This document shows, in pieces, positions 1-11,356 of a DNA stretch of 64,000 bases. Source of the stretch: Streptomyces amritsarensis (GTDB lineage Bacteria; Actinomycetota; Actinomycetes; Streptomycetales; Streptomycetaceae); NCBI RefSeq assembly GCF_001953875.1, contig NZ_MQUR01000021.1:22643-86642 (forward strand). Direction: 5' to 3'. Made by a program: the position numbers and the translations under genes. Below the pieces are notes generated by a model, which made no database searches, was not told the DNA's origin, and was given only the letters and a program-made list of their open reading frames with translations. Each line of letters starts with the position of its first letter. The first letter of the stretch is position 1.

Positions 1-2046
<2,046 letters not shown>

Positions 2047-2216
2047 CGCGCTCCCCTTCGAGCGTACGTACGGGTGCAGCACGGGTGGCCGCGTGCTTCG
2101 ATCCTTGCACGACCCACGGGTTCCGGGGGAGGGCGGTCCGGTGCTCGCGGCACCCGGCCGGGTGCGCCGGGGGCGTCCCGTGGGGCGGATGCGCCGGGGG
2201 AGGCGACCGGCCTGAA

Positions 2217-2239
2217 TTGTCGGTGGGGGCGCCTAGGAT
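2217..2239 (+). promoter_or_regulatory. Putative DNA-damage (RecA-NDp/PafBC-type) promoter of polA
   Basis: TTGTCGGTG at 2217-2225, exactly 8 bp, then TAGGAT at 2234-2239. This matches the actinobacterial LexA-independent damage promoter, TTGTC(A/G)GTG-N8-TANNNT. The polA GTG lies 7 nt after the -10 box, so transcription probably starts at or beside the start codon (leaderless). The assignment is by motif only. Confidence 0.75.
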
Positions 2240-2246
2240 CGGGGGC

Positions 2247-4970
2247 GTGGCAGATTCAGCATCGAAGAAGACGGACCAGACGACCGCAGCGGACCGCCCC
2301 CGCCTGATGCTCATGGACGGGCACTCCCTGGCGTACCGGGCGTTCTTCGCGCTGCCCGCGGAGAACTTCACCACCGCGACGGGGCAGCCGACCAACGCCA
2401 TCTACGGCTTCGCGTCGATGCTGGCGAACACGCTGCGCGACGAGGCGCCCACGCACTTCGCGGTGGCGTTCGACGTGTCCCGCAAGACGTGGCGTTCGAC
2501 GGAGTTCCCCGAGTACAAGGCGAACCGCTCCAAGACGCCCGACGAGTTCAAGGGGCAGGTCGAGCTGATCGGCGAGCTCCTCGACGCGATGAAGGTGCCG
2601 CGGTTCGCGGTCGACGGCTTCGAGGCCGACGACGTGATCGCGACGCTGGCGACGCAGGCGGAGGCACTCGGTTTCGAGGTGCTGATCGTCACCGGCGACC
2701 GGGACTCCTTCCAGCTCGTGTCCGAGCACACCACCGTGCTGTACCCGACCAAGGGCGTCTCGGAGCTGACCCGCTTCACGCCGGAGAAGGTCGAGGAGAA
2801 GTACGGACTCACCCCGCAGCAGTACCCGGACTTCGCGGCCCTGCGCGGCGACCCGTCCGACAACCTCCCCGGCATCCCGGGCGTCGGCGAGAAGACCGCC
2901 GCCAAGTGGATCAACCAGTTCGGGTCGTTCGCGGAGCTGGTGGAGCGCGCCGACGAGGTCAAGGGCAAGGCCGGGCAGAACTTCCGGGACCACCTGGAGT
3001 CCGTCAGGCTCAACCGGGTCCTGACCGAGATGGTCAAGGACGTGGAGCTGCCCAAGGGCGCCGCCGACCTGGGCCGCCTGCCCTACGACCGGGCCGCGGT
3101 GACCGGCGTCCTGGACGTGCTGGAGATCCGCAACCCCTCGCTGCGCGAGCGGCTGCTGGCCGTGGACCCGGGAGCGGCCGAGCAGGAGGCGGCTCCGGCG
3201 CCCGCGGCCGGGGTGGAGCTCGACGCGTCCGTGCTGGGCACGGGCGAGCTGGCGCCGTGGCTGGAGAGCCACGCGGGCGGTCCGCTGGGTGTCGCGACCG
3301 TCGACAGCTGGGCGCTGGGCCAGGGCAGCATCGCCGAGATCGCGCTGGCCGCCGCCGGAGGGGCCGCCGCCTGGTTCACGCCCGCCGAGCTGGACGAGAG
3401 CGACGAGCGGGCCTTCGCGGCCTGGGCGTCCGACGCGGCCCGCCCCAAGGTCGTGCACAACGCCAAGGGCCTGATGCGGGTCTTCCCCGAGCACGGCTGG
3501 AGCCTCGCCGGCGTCACCATGGACACCGCGCTCGCCGCCTACCTGGTCAAGCCCGGCCGACGCTCGTTCGCACTGGACGCCCTGTCCACGGAGTACCTGC
3601 ACCGTGAGCTGGCCCCCGCCGCCGCCGACGGGCAGCTGGCCTTCGGCGCCGACGAGACGGCCGAGGCCGAGGCGCTGATGGCGCAGGCCCGCGCCGTTCT
3701 GGACCTGGGCGACGCGTTCTCCGGCAGGCTCACCGAGGTGGGCGCCGCGGAGCTGCTGCACGACATGGAGCTGCCGACCTCCGAGCTGCTCGCCCGGATG
3801 GAGCGCGCCGGCATCGCCGCCGACCGCGACCACCTGGAAGCCATGGAGCAGCAGTTCGCGGGAGCCGTGCAGCAGGCGGTCAAGGAGGCGCACGCCGCGG
3901 TCGGCCACGAGTTCAACCTCGGCTCGCCCAAGCAGCTCCAGGAGGTCTTCTTCGGCGAGCTGGACCTGCCGAAGACGAAGAAGACCAAGACCGGCTACAC
4001 CACGGACGCCGACGCGCTGGCCTGGCTGGCCACGCAGACCGACCACGAACTCCCGGTGATCATGCTCCGCCACCGGGAGCAGGCCAAGCTGCGCGTCACC
4101 GTCGAGGGCCTGGTCAAGACCATCGCCGCGGACGGCCGGGTGCACACCAGCTTCAGCCAGACCGTCGCCGCGACCGGCCGCCTGTCCTCCACCGACCCGA
4201 ACCTGCAGAACGTGCCGGTGCGCACCGACGAGGGACGCGCCATCCGCCGCGGCTTCGTCGTCGGCGAGGGCTTCGAGTCGCTGATGACGGCCGACTACAG
4301 CCAGATCGAGCTGCGCGTGATGGCCCACCTCTCCGAGGACGCGGGCCTGATCGAGGCGTTCGCCTCCGGCGAGGACCTGCACACCACCGTCGCCTCCCAG
4401 GTCTTCGGCGTGGAGCGCGACCAGGTCGACGCCGAGATGCGCCGCAAGATCAAGGCCATGTCCTACGGCCTGGCCTACGGGCTGTCCGCCTTCGGCCTCT
4501 CCCAGCAGCTGGGCATCGAGCCCGCCGAGGCGCGCGGCCTGATGGAGACCTTCTTCGAGCGCTTCGGCGGGGTCCGCGACTACCTCCAGCGCGTGGTGGA
4601 CGAGGCCCGGGCCACCGGCTACACGGCGACGATCTTCGGCCGCCGCCGGTACCTGCCCGACCTCAACAGCGACAACCGCCAGCGCCGCGAGGCCGCCGAG
4701 CGGATGGCGCTCAACGCCCCGATCCAGGGCACCGCAGCCGACATCGTCAAGGTCGCGATGCTGCGCGTGGACAAGGCGATCACCGAGGCGGGCCTGCGCT
4801 CGCGCATGCTGCTCCAGGTCCACGACGAAATCGTGCTGGAGATCGCCCCCGGCGAGCGCGAGCGGGTGGAGGAGCTGGTGCGCCGCGAGATGGGCGCCGC
4901 CGTCGAGCTCCGCGCCCCGCTGGACGTGTCGGTGGGCGTCGGCTCCGACTGGGAGTCCGCCGCGCACTGA
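2247..4970 (+). CDS. polA: DNA polymerase I
   Basis: 907 aa from GTG (protein begins VADSASKK). It fills gaps and removes primers in replication and excision repair. Residues about 20-310 form the 5' nuclease (MDGHSLAYRAFF, VTGDRDSFQL, GDPSDNLPGIPGVGEKTA). About 330-500 is the 3'-5' exonuclease fold, but its acidic motifs are lost (VATVDSWALG in place of DxE; HNAKGLM lacks the usual Asp), so proofreading is probably absent. The polymerase domain has motif A DYSQIELRV (Asp683), motif B with RRKIKAMSYGLAYG (Tyr740) and motif C VHDEIVLE (Asp860). Tyr740 replaces the Phe of E. coli Pol I. The GTG is chosen because it sits 7 nt behind a -10 box and fits the family N-terminus. A strong hairpin follows the stop. 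Confidence 0.97.
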   Translation: MADSASKKTDQTTAADRPRLMLMDGHSLAYRAFFALPAENFTTATGQPTNAIYGFASMLANTLRDEAPTHFAVAFDVSRKTWRSTEFPEYKANRSKTPDEFKGQVELIGELLDAMKVPRFAVDGFEADDVIATLATQAEALGFEVLIVTGDRDSFQLVSEHTTVLYPTKGVSELTRFTPEKVEEKYGLTPQQYPDFAALRGDPSDNLPGIPGVGEKTAAKWINQFGSFAELVERADEVKGKAGQNFRDHLESVRLNRVLTEMVKDVELPKGAADLGRLPYDRAAVTGVLDVLEIRNPSLRERLLAVDPGAAEQEAAPAPAAGVELDASVLGTGELAPWLESHAGGPLGVATVDSWALGQGSIAEIALAAAGGAAAWFTPAELDESDERAFAAWASDAARPKVVHNAKGLMRVFPEHGWSLAGVTMDTALAAYLVKPGRRSFALDALSTEYLHRELAPAAADGQLAFGADETAEAEALMAQARAVLDLGDAFSGRLTEVGAAELLHDMELPTSELLARMERAGIAADRDHLEAMEQQFAGAVQQAVKEAHAAVGHEFNLGSPKQLQEVFFGELDLPKTKKTKTGYTTDADALAWLATQTDHELPVIMLRHREQAKLRVTVEGLVKTIAADGRVHTSFSQTVAATGRLSSTDPNLQNVPVRTDEGRAIRRGFVVGEGFESLMTADYSQIELRVMAHLSEDAGLIEAFASGEDLHTTVASQVFGVERDQVDAEMRRKIKAMSYGLAYGLSAFGLSQQLGIEPAEARGLMETFFERFGGVRDYLQRVVDEARATGYTATIFGRRRYLPDLNSDNRQRREAAERMALNAPIQGTAADIVKVAMLRVDKAITEAGLRSRMLLQVHDEIVLEIAPGERERVEELVRREMGAAVELRAPLDVSVGVGSDWESAAH

Positions 4971-4993
4971 CCTAATACGACCACGCGCGGCAG

Positions 4994-5030
4994 CGCCCGT
5001 CCCCGTCCGCTCAGGCGGCGGGGACGGGCG
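4994..5030. terminator. Bidirectional hairpin between polA and the DUF4184 gene
   Basis: A 12-bp perfect stem (4994-5005 with 5019-5030), a single T bulge, an inner 4-bp stem and a TCAG loop. The stop codon of the converging DUF4184 gene falls in the loop (5011-5013), so one hairpin can serve both genes. There is no long T tract, which is usual for Streptomyces. Confidence 0.75.
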
Positions 5031-5904
5031 TTCGCGTCTCCTCGTCCGCGCGGTCCCCGCGGTCTCCCCGGTCTGCGCGGTGCCCGTCGCGTCCCCGGTC
5101 GCGCCACTGCCGCAGGCGGACGAGGACCCCGTACACCAGCAGGGACACGCACAGGCCGCCGCCCGCCCCGAAGCAGACCGTCGGGATGATGTCGAGGGGC
5201 GTACGGATCCGGTCGAAGAAGGTGAAGAAGCGGATCACCCGGAACGTCACCCCGGCCGCGACGCCCGCCGCGATCAGCGCCAGCGCACCCCGGTGCTCCG
5301 CGCGGCCGAGCACCGGCACGGACGCGGGCGGCCTGCCGTCGGGCAGCCGGCGCAGCGCGGTCGCCGTGAACCACAGCAGCGCGCCAGCCGCGATCGCCGA
5401 AGTGCCGTACTGCAGGAAGGTGTAGGCCGGGAAGCCGAAGGCCACGGGCTCACCCAGCCAGGGAAGCGCGTTCGTCCCCCACCGGTCCAGGTGCGTGAAG
5501 CTGTCCCACAGCACGTGCGTCAGCGAACCGATGACCGCCGACACGTAGAACCAGGCGGCGAACACGGGCAGTCGGCGGCGGGTACGCCATTCCTCGCCCC
5601 GGACGAACGCGTGCACCCTGCCCTGCCACCCGCCCGGCAGGAGCGCGACGAGGGGCTCGCGCAGCAGCAGCCAGCCCCCCACGAGCAGCGCGGTGAGGAC
5701 CGCGTCCAGCGTGAAGATCCCGAGCAGCGAGTGCGTGACGCTCCCGTACGCCATGAAGCCCTCGACGACCGCGTCGGTGAAGTAGAAGGTGTCCGGCGCG
5801 AAGGAGCCGAGGACCATCGCGGAGGCGACGAGGGGGCCCCGTGCACGCCCCGTCCGGCGGATGGCCGGAAGTACGGCGGCCGCATGGCTGAGAGTGAACG
5901 GCAT
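5011..5904 (-). CDS. DUF4184 family integral membrane protein
   Basis: 297 aa, starting MPFTLSHAAAVLPAIRR at an ATG preceded by AGAGG. The N-terminal motif PFTLSHAA, the SFAPDTFYF segment and the histidines in VTHSLLG and THVLWDSFTH are typical of DUF4184. At least six hydrophobic segments span residues about 20-260, and the C-terminal tail is rich in Arg and Asp (RDRGRDGHRADRGDRGD). The function is unknown; conserved His and Asp near the membrane suggest a metal-dependent hydrolase-like role, but that is inference. It converges on polA, and its stop codon lies in the loop of the shared terminator. An in-frame ATG at 6060 would add 52 residues with no homology-like features, so I reject it. 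Confidence 0.85.
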   Translation of the reverse strand: MPFTLSHAAAVLPAIRRTGRARGPLVASAMVLGSFAPDTFYFTDAVVEGFMAYGSVTHSLLGIFTLDAVLTALLVGGWLLLREPLVALLPGGWQGRVHAFVRGEEWRTRRRLPVFAAWFYVSAVIGSLTHVLWDSFTHLDRWGTNALPWLGEPVAFGFPAYTFLQYGTSAIAAGALLWFTATALRRLPDGRPPASVPVLGRAEHRGALALIAAGVAAGVTFRVIRFFTFFDRIRTPLDIIPTVCFGAGGGLCVSLLVYGVLVRLRQWRDRGRDGHRADRGDRGDRADEETRTPVPAA

Positions 5905-6089
5905 GACACCTCTTCTGCGCGCTGCTGGGCGGTCGTTCCCCCTTGGGGCCGATGCGCCCGAAGGGTCCCGACAGTATGCGTGAGCTGCCCGTGGACGTGG
6001 GGATCCGGTGAAATCCGGCCCGTGATACGTGCCCGTGGAAGGGAGTTGACGTAGGGTCACGCGGACGTCGAGGGGGAGGGGTCCGGCTC

Positions 6090-7322
6090 ATGTCGTCTCG
6101 GATATTCGGCCGCAGGCTGCGCCGGGGGACCACGGCCGCGCTGGTCTGCGTGCTGACGGTCGCCGCACTGACCGCTTCGCGGGGCCCGGCGGGTCCGGTG
6201 CCGAACACGGCCGTGGCGGCCGGCGGGGAAGCGGACGGGTCGCCCCCGGCGCCGCAGAGCGGCGGCGACGCGGCCTACTTCACCGAACTGCCCCCGCTGG
6301 TGAGCCCGCAGCCGCCGGCGGTGCTGCTGCCGGACGGGACGCCGCCGGCGGCGGGCACGCAAGCAGCGGCGCAGCCGGAACAGCCCTCCGCCCCGGTCGG
6401 GACGGGGCCGCGCGAAGGGGCGCAGGGGATACCGGCGAGCGTGCTCGCGGCCTATCAGCGGGCGGAGCGGACGGTCGGACAGAGCGACCCCGGCTGCGGA
6501 CTGCGCTGGCAACTCCTGGCAGCCATCGGCAAGGTGGAGTCCGGACAGGCACGCGGCGGCCAGGTCGACGCGGCCGGCACCACCCTGCGGCCGATCCTCG
6601 GACCGGTGCTCGACGGCAACGGCTTCGCGCACATCACCGACACCGACGGCGGCGCGTACGACGGCGACGCACGGTACGACCGGGCGGTCGGGCCCATGCA
6701 GTTCATCCCTTCCACCTGGGCGGCCTGGGGCCAGGACGCGGACGGCGACGGGCGCCGCAACCCGAACAACGTGCACGACGCGGCCCTCGCGGCCGCCCGC
6801 TACCTGTGCGCGGGCGCGAGGGACCTGCGGGTGGAGGCCGACCTGGACCGGGCGGTGCTGTCCTACAACCACTCCACGGAGTACCTGCGGACGGTGCGGT
6901 CCTGGTTCACGTACTACCTGAAGGGCACGCACGAGGTCCCCGACGCCGTCGGTACGCCGACACCGGCACCGGTCCCCGCAAAGCCGTCCCTCAAACCGAC
7001 GCCGACCCCCACGCCGACCCCGTCGCCGACGCCCACGCCGTCCCCGACGCCTACCCCCACGCCGACCCCGTCGCCGACGCCGACACCGACCCCCACGCCG
7101 ACCCCGTCGCCGACACCCACGCCGAGCCCGACGGCGACCCCGTCGCCGACGCCGACCCCCACGCCGACCCCGTCGCCGACGCCGAGCCCGACCGCGACCC
7201 CGTCGCCCCGGCACACCCCCACCCCGACGCCGACCACGACGGCCACCCGGACCCCGGCGCCCACGGCCACCCCGAAGCCCGCCGCGTCCCAGGCACCGAC
7301 GCCCGCGGCGACCACCCCGTGA
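6090..7322 (+). CDS. Secreted lytic transglycosylase with Thr/Ser-Pro-rich tail
   Basis: 410 aa; ATG preceded by GGGGGAGGGG. An N-terminal signal sequence (basic RRLRRGTT then a hydrophobic stretch to about residue 30) implies export. Residues about 110-280 are an SLT/MltB-like muramidase domain: [11 protein letters not shown] holds the expected catalytic Glu, followed by [19 protein letters not shown] and [10 protein letters not shown]. Such enzymes cleave peptidoglycan glycan strands. From about residue 290 the protein is almost entirely Thr-Pro/Ser-Pro repeats, a flexible wall-spanning spacer. The tail is encoded by a degenerate DNA repeat. A TAGGGT -10-like box lies at about 6052-6057. 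Confidence 0.88.
   Translation: MSSRIFGRRLRRGTTAALVCVLTVAALTASRGPAGPVPNTAVAAGGEADGSPPAPQSGGDAAYFTELPPLVSPQPPAVLLPDGTPPAAGTQAAAQPEQPSAPVGTGPREGAQGIPASVLAAYQRAERTVGQSDPGCGLRWQLLAAIGKVESGQARGGQVDAAGTTLRPILGPVLDGNGFAHITDTDGGAYDGDARYDRAVGPMQFIPSTWAAWGQDADGDGRRNPNNVHDAALAAARYLCAGARDLRVEADLDRAVLSYNHSTEYLRTVRSWFTYYLKGTHEVPDAVGTPTPAPVPAKPSLKPTPTPTPTPSPTPTPSPTPTPTPTPSPTPTPTPTPTPSPTPTPSPTATPSPTPTPTPTPSPTPSPTATPSPRHTPTPTPTTTATRTPAPTATPKPAASQAPTPAATTP
6990..7215 (+). repeat. Degenerate tandem repeat encoding the (Thr/Ser-Pro)n tail
   Basis: The unit is close to CCGACGCCGACCCC with TCG variants, giving TPTPTPSP in the transglycosylase reading frame. The repeats keep the frame and lie inside a coding sequence. 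Confidence 0.85.
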
Positions 7323-7554
7323 GGCAGTCCGGGTGATCGCCGAGCGGACGCGGTGTGCCTATGCCCGCCGTGCCCGCCGTGCGCGCCGTGCCCGCCGTGC
7401 CCGTGTCCGTGTCCACCGGCGGCCGGGCCCGGCCGCACCGTCCGACCGCCCGCGCCCGCAGGCCGCGGACCCGTCGCCCTGACGGTTCTCATCTGGCCCC
7501 CGCGTTGCTACGGTGCCCCCTCTCTGACGCCTCATCAGATCTCGGAGCCCCGGC

Positions 7555-7695
7555 ATGCGCGCATTCGTCGCCGCCGTCATCGGCCTCGCGGCCGCGCTGG
7601 CCCTCGTGTTCGCCATCACGGCGTTCGGGGTGCCCGAAGGCGAGACCTCACCCAAGCCCCTGCTCACCACCGCGCCCCCCGCGCCCGGAAAGTAG
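7555..7695 (+). CDS. Small single-span membrane protein, SPW_0924-like
   Basis: 46 aa, too short for most gene callers. It starts MRAFVAAVIGLAAALALV with one hydrophobic helix (residues about 3-24), followed by a short polar tail GETSPKPLLTTAPPAPGK. The ATG has GGAG 7 nt upstream. The tail and length resemble the SPW_0924 family of Streptomyces small proteins, whose function is unknown; this assignment is from memory of the family. The stop is followed directly by the Shine-Dalgarno GAGGAGG of the DUF3068 gene, so the two are probably co-transcribed and translationally linked. Confidence 0.7.
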   Translation: MRAFVAAVIGLAAALALVFAITAFGVPEGETSPKPLLTTAPPAPGK

Positions 7696-7709
7696 AGGAG
7701 GGCCCGACC

Positions 7710-8693
7710 GTGCGACGCAGAGCGAGCCTTGTCCTGCTGGCCCTAGCCGTGTTCTGCGCAGCCCTCGCGCCGCTGCTGCGCTGGTACGCGTTCCCGCGCC
7801 TGGCGAAGATCCCGCCGAACCAGTACCAGGAGATGGTCCTGGAGGCGAAGGACGCGACCCTCCTCGACTACACCGGCGGCATGCAGCCCAAGAAGGTCGA
7901 CAAGGTCACCATCGTCCAGACCCTCAAGGGCAACGTGGAGGCCTCCAGGGAGATCGAGGCCACTGCCGGCAAGGACGTCGTCGTCTGGGACACGCTGTCC
8001 CACATCATCGGCCCGGACGGCAAGATGGTCTCCCAGATCCCCGAGCGCTACATCTTCGACGCGCACACCCAGGACCCGGTGCACGCCACCGGCGAGATGG
8101 TCGACGGCGACGCGGTCAAACGCCAGGGCATCGAGTTCAAGTGGCCCTTCTTCACCGAACCCCGCGACTACCTCTACTTCGACGCCCAGACCCGCACCTC
8201 CTCGCCGATCCACTACGTCGGACCGCGCCGCTTCAAGGGCATGGACGTCTACTACTTCGAGCAGACCATCCCCTGGACCAAGGTGGCCATGCCGAAGAAG
8301 ATGCCCATCGAGGGCATCGACCCCGCGACGATCGAGGCGGCCACCGGCACCACCCTCTGGTACACCGCCAAGGTGCGCTTCTGGGTCGACCCGGTGACCG
8401 GGGCGCCCGTCAACGCCGAACAGGACATCCAGCAGGAGATGCGCGGCGGCATCGCCTCGGGCGGCCCCGACGGCAGGCTCACCGCCTTCGCCGGGCACGT
8501 CACCATGCGCGAGGACTACTCCGACCACACCGTCGCCCTCGTCAAGGCGAACCGGGCCAAGATCCTCACGCTGCACACCTACGCCCCGGCCGGCCTGGCC
8601 GCCGGCGGCCTCGCGCTGCTCGGGCTGGCGCTGTGGCTGGAGGCCCGAGGCCGCCGCGTACGGGACGGGGACGAAGGGGTCAGCCCCGCCTGA
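7710..8693 (+). CDS. DUF3068 domain-containing (PorA-like) membrane-anchored protein
   Basis: 327 aa from GTG, with GAGGAGG 8 nt upstream overlapping the previous stop. One N-terminal membrane helix (residues about 5-20), a long extracytoplasmic domain (MVLEAKDATLLDYTGG, VWDTLSHIIGPDG, YFEQTIPWTKV, VRFWVDPVTGAPVNAEQD) and a second helix near the C-terminus (residues about 290-312). This topology is characteristic of DUF3068, sometimes labelled PorA family, although a pore function is not established in Streptomyces. Its last 14 bases overlap the converging hrpB gene. Confidence 0.85.
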   Translation: MRRRASLVLLALAVFCAALAPLLRWYAFPRLAKIPPNQYQEMVLEAKDATLLDYTGGMQPKKVDKVTIVQTLKGNVEASREIEATAGKDVVVWDTLSHIIGPDGKMVSQIPERYIFDAHTQDPVHATGEMVDGDAVKRQGIEFKWPFFTEPRDYLYFDAQTRTSSPIHYVGPRRFKGMDVYYFEQTIPWTKVAMPKKMPIEGIDPATIEAATGTTLWYTAKVRFWVDPVTGAPVNAEQDIQQEMRGGIASGGPDGRLTAFAGHVTMREDYSDHTVALVKANRAKILTLHTYAPAGLAAGGLALLGLALWLEARGRRVRDGDEGVSPA

Positions 8694-11352
8694 GCCGGGC
8701 GTTGGTGTGGCGGGTGGGCTCGGCCGTGGCCGGGTCCTGCGGCCAGGGGTGCTTGGGGTAACGGCCGCGCAGCTCCGCCCGGACGGCGCGGTAGCCGCCC
8801 TGCCAGAAGGAGGCCAGGTCGGCCGTGACGGCCGCCGGACGCCCGGCCGGCGACAGCAGGTGGACGACTACGGGAACCCCCGCCACCCGCGGGGTCTCGG
8901 CCAGCCCGAACAGCTCCTGGAGCTTCACCGCCAGCACGGGCTGCTCGGACGTGTAGTCGACACGGATCCGGGATCCGCTGGGGACCTCGATCCGCTCCGG
9001 CGCCAGCTCGTCCAGCCGCGCCGCCTCGCCCGTCGCCCACGGCAGCAGCCGGTTCAGGGCCTGGCCGGCGTCGATCCGGGCCAGGTCCGCGCGCCGCCGG
9101 GCCCGGGACAGCTCGGGCTCCAGCCAGTCGTCGGCCCGCTCCACGAGCGCCGCGTCCGCCTCCACGTCGGGCCACGGGCCGCCGACCGTCCGGTGCAGGA
9201 AGCCCAGGCGCGCCCGCAGCACCCGCGCGTCCGGGGACCAGCGCAGCAGGCCCAGCCCCTCCGCCCGCAGCCCGTCGAGGAGAGCCGCCCGGACGAGCGC
9301 CGGGTCAGGGCTGCGCAGCGGACGTACCGCCAGCTCGACCGCCCCGAGCCGCTGCGCCGCACGGGCGACCACGTCCCCGTCCTCCCAGTGCACCTCCTCG
9401 GCGTCGCTGCGCAGGTGTGCGGCGGCCGCCAGGGCGGTGTCCTCGTCGATGACGGCGGCCAGCCGGATCCGTGCGGAGGCCGAGTGCGGGGGCCGGTCGG
9501 CGACGGCGACGGCCAGCCAGGGCGCGTTGCGCAGGCCCGAACCGTCACCGAGCTCCGCCCCGGTGCCGGAAGCCATGAGGAACGCCCCCGCCCCCTTGGC
9601 CCGGGCGACCCGCTCGGGAAAGGCCAGCGCGGCGACGAGCCCGGCGGCGGCATCGTCGGGGCTCCGCCCCACACCCCCGCCGACGCTCGACACACCCGAA
9701 GCCCGGCCCCCGGCCCCGGAGTCGCTGCCCGCACCCCCGGCCCCGGCCGCATGCCCGGCCCCGGCCGCATCCCCGGCCCCGGCCGTAGCCCCGGGCGCGG
9801 GGTCGGAGGTGCTGTCCGCGGGCCCGGCTCCGGTTTTCGGCGAGCTCCCCGCAGGGGCGACGGCACGGGCCAGGCGGGCCGCCTCCGCGCGCCAGCGCGC
9901 CGCGTAGCCGTCGCCGCCCGCGCGGGCCCGCCGCCAGGCCGCCGCCAGGTCGTCCCCGTACTCGCGCGGCGGCTCCTCGCTCAGCAGCGCCACCACCTCC
10001 GCCGCCCGCTGGGCGCCGAGCGCGGCGCCGCCGTCCAGCAGGGCACGCGCCAGCCGCGGGTGCAGCCCGAGCCGGGCCATCCGCGCCCCGCGCGGGGTCG
10101 GCCGCCCGGCCGCGTCCACCGCGCCGACGGCCACGAGCACCTCCCGCGCCGCGGCCATCGCACCGGCCGGCGGCGCGTCCAGCAGCGCCAGCCCGGACGC
10201 GTCCGGGTCGCCCCAGCAGGCCGCCTGCAAGGCGAACTGCGCCAGGTCGGCGATGCGTATCTCCGGCGCCGGGAACGCCGGCAGCCGGCCGTCCTCCGCC
10301 TCCGTCCAGCACCGGTACACCACGCCCGGCGCCTCACGCCCGGCCCGACCCGCCCGCTGGCGCCCGGCCGCCCGGGAGGCCCGTACGGTCGCCAGCGCGC
10401 CCAGCCCGCGGGCATGGTCCACCCGGGGTTCGCGGGCCAGCCCCGAGTCGACCACCACCCGCACCCCGGGGACGGTCAGGCTCGACTCCGCCACCGCCGT
10501 CGCGAGGATCACCCGGCGGCGGTCCGAGGCCGTCAGCGCCGCGTCCTGCACGGCCGCCGGAGCCCGCCCGTGGACCTGGAGCAGCTCCGCGTCCACCCCG
10601 CCCAGCTGCCCCGCCACCCGCGCGATCTCGCCCACACCGGGCAGGAAGCACAGCACGTCCCCCGAACGCTCCGCCAGCGCCCGCCGCACCACCGAGGCCA
10701 CGTGCGCCAGCTGCGCCGGATCCACCCGCATCCCGTGCGGGGGCCGCACCGGGCGGGCCGGAGGCGCCCAGACGGTCTCCACCGGGTACGAGACCCCCGC
10801 GGCCTCCACCACCGGCGCACCCCCGAGCAGCCGGGCCCAGCCCGCGGAGTCGGTCGTCGCCGACGCCGCCACGAGCCGCAGCTCCGGGCGCAGGGTCTCC
10901 CGTACGTCCAGGAGGAACGCGGCGACGGTGTCGGCGTCCAGGTGCCGCTCGTGGCACTCGTCCAGGACCACCACGTCCACGCCGGCCAGCTCCTGGTCGC
11001 GCTGGAGCCGCTGGAGCAGCACCCCGGTGGTCACCACCTCCACCACCGTGCCGGGACCCGCCACCCGCTCGCCGCGGACCGTGAAACCGACCGAGCCGCC
11101 GGCCCGCTCGCCCAGCAGCCAGGCCATCCGGCGCGCCGCCGCCCGGGCGGCGATCCGCCGCGGCTCGGCCACGACCACCCGGCGCCGCGGCCCGCCGCCC
11201 ACCAGACCCGCGAGGACCAGCGGGACCAGCGTCGTCTTGCCGGTCCCGGGCGGCGCGCACAGCACCGCGGTGCCGTGCGCGTCGAGGGCGGACACGAGCC
11301 CGGGCAGGGCCTCGCGTACGGGCAGGGCGTCGAGGGCGGCCTGGCGGATCAA
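8680..11352 (-). CDS. hrpB: ATP-dependent helicase HrpB
   Basis: 890 aa. DEAH/RHA-type helicase: Walker A PPGTGKTTLV (residues about 35-44), VLDECHERHLDAD (DECH box near 128), motif III VAASAT, ATAVAESSLTVPGV and QRAGRAGREAPG in the second RecA domain, then the HrpB C-terminal domain (HPWPQDPATAEPTR near the end). The bacterial role is uncertain. A low-complexity Gly/Ala stretch (AGAGDAAGAGHAAGAGGAG) interrupts the middle at about 525-570. The start is TTG, 5 nt after the stop of the methyltransferase gene, with GAGAGGG inside that gene's last codons; I prefer it because the family begins just before the P-loop domain. The 3' end overlaps the DUF3068 gene by 14 bp. Confidence 0.92.
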   Translation of the reverse strand: MIRQAALDALPVREALPGLVSALDAHGTAVLCAPPGTGKTTLVPLVLAGLVGGGPRRRVVVAEPRRIAARAAARRMAWLLGERAGGSVGFTVRGERVAGPGTVVEVVTTGVLLQRLQRDQELAGVDVVVLDECHERHLDADTVAAFLLDVRETLRPELRLVAASATTDSAGWARLLGGAPVVEAAGVSYPVETVWAPPARPVRPPHGMRVDPAQLAHVASVVRRALAERSGDVLCFLPGVGEIARVAGQLGGVDAELLQVHGRAPAAVQDAALTASDRRRVILATAVAESSLTVPGVRVVVDSGLAREPRVDHARGLGALATVRASRAAGRQRAGRAGREAPGVVYRCWTEAEDGRLPAFPAPEIRIADLAQFALQAACWGDPDASGLALLDAPPAGAMAAAREVLVAVGAVDAAGRPTPRGARMARLGLHPRLARALLDGGAALGAQRAAEVVALLSEEPPREYGDDLAAAWRRARAGGDGYAARWRAEAARLARAVAPAGSSPKTGAGPADSTSDPAPGATAGAGDAAGAGHAAGAGGAGSDSGAGGRASGVSSVGGGVGRSPDDAAAGLVAALAFPERVARAKGAGAFLMASGTGAELGDGSGLRNAPWLAVAVADRPPHSASARIRLAAVIDEDTALAAAAHLRSDAEEVHWEDGDVVARAAQRLGAVELAVRPLRSPDPALVRAALLDGLRAEGLGLLRWSPDARVLRARLGFLHRTVGGPWPDVEADAALVERADDWLEPELSRARRRADLARIDAGQALNRLLPWATGEAARLDELAPERIEVPSGSRIRVDYTSEQPVLAVKLQELFGLAETPRVAGVPVVVHLLSPAGRPAAVTADLASFWQGGYRAVRAELRGRYPKHPWPQDPATAEPTRHTNARLRRG

Positions 11353-11356
11353 GACG

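Noticed and set aside
6990..7215. Possible CRISPR or minisatellite array
   Set aside because: Units are short, contiguous, without unique spacers, and encode a Thr-Pro tail in frame.
7353..7480. Cys-Pro-rich peptide (plus) or Gly-His-rich peptide (minus) from GCCGTGCCC-like repeats
   Set aside because: No good ribosome site, frames run into neighbouring genes, and the bias follows from the DNA repeat alone.
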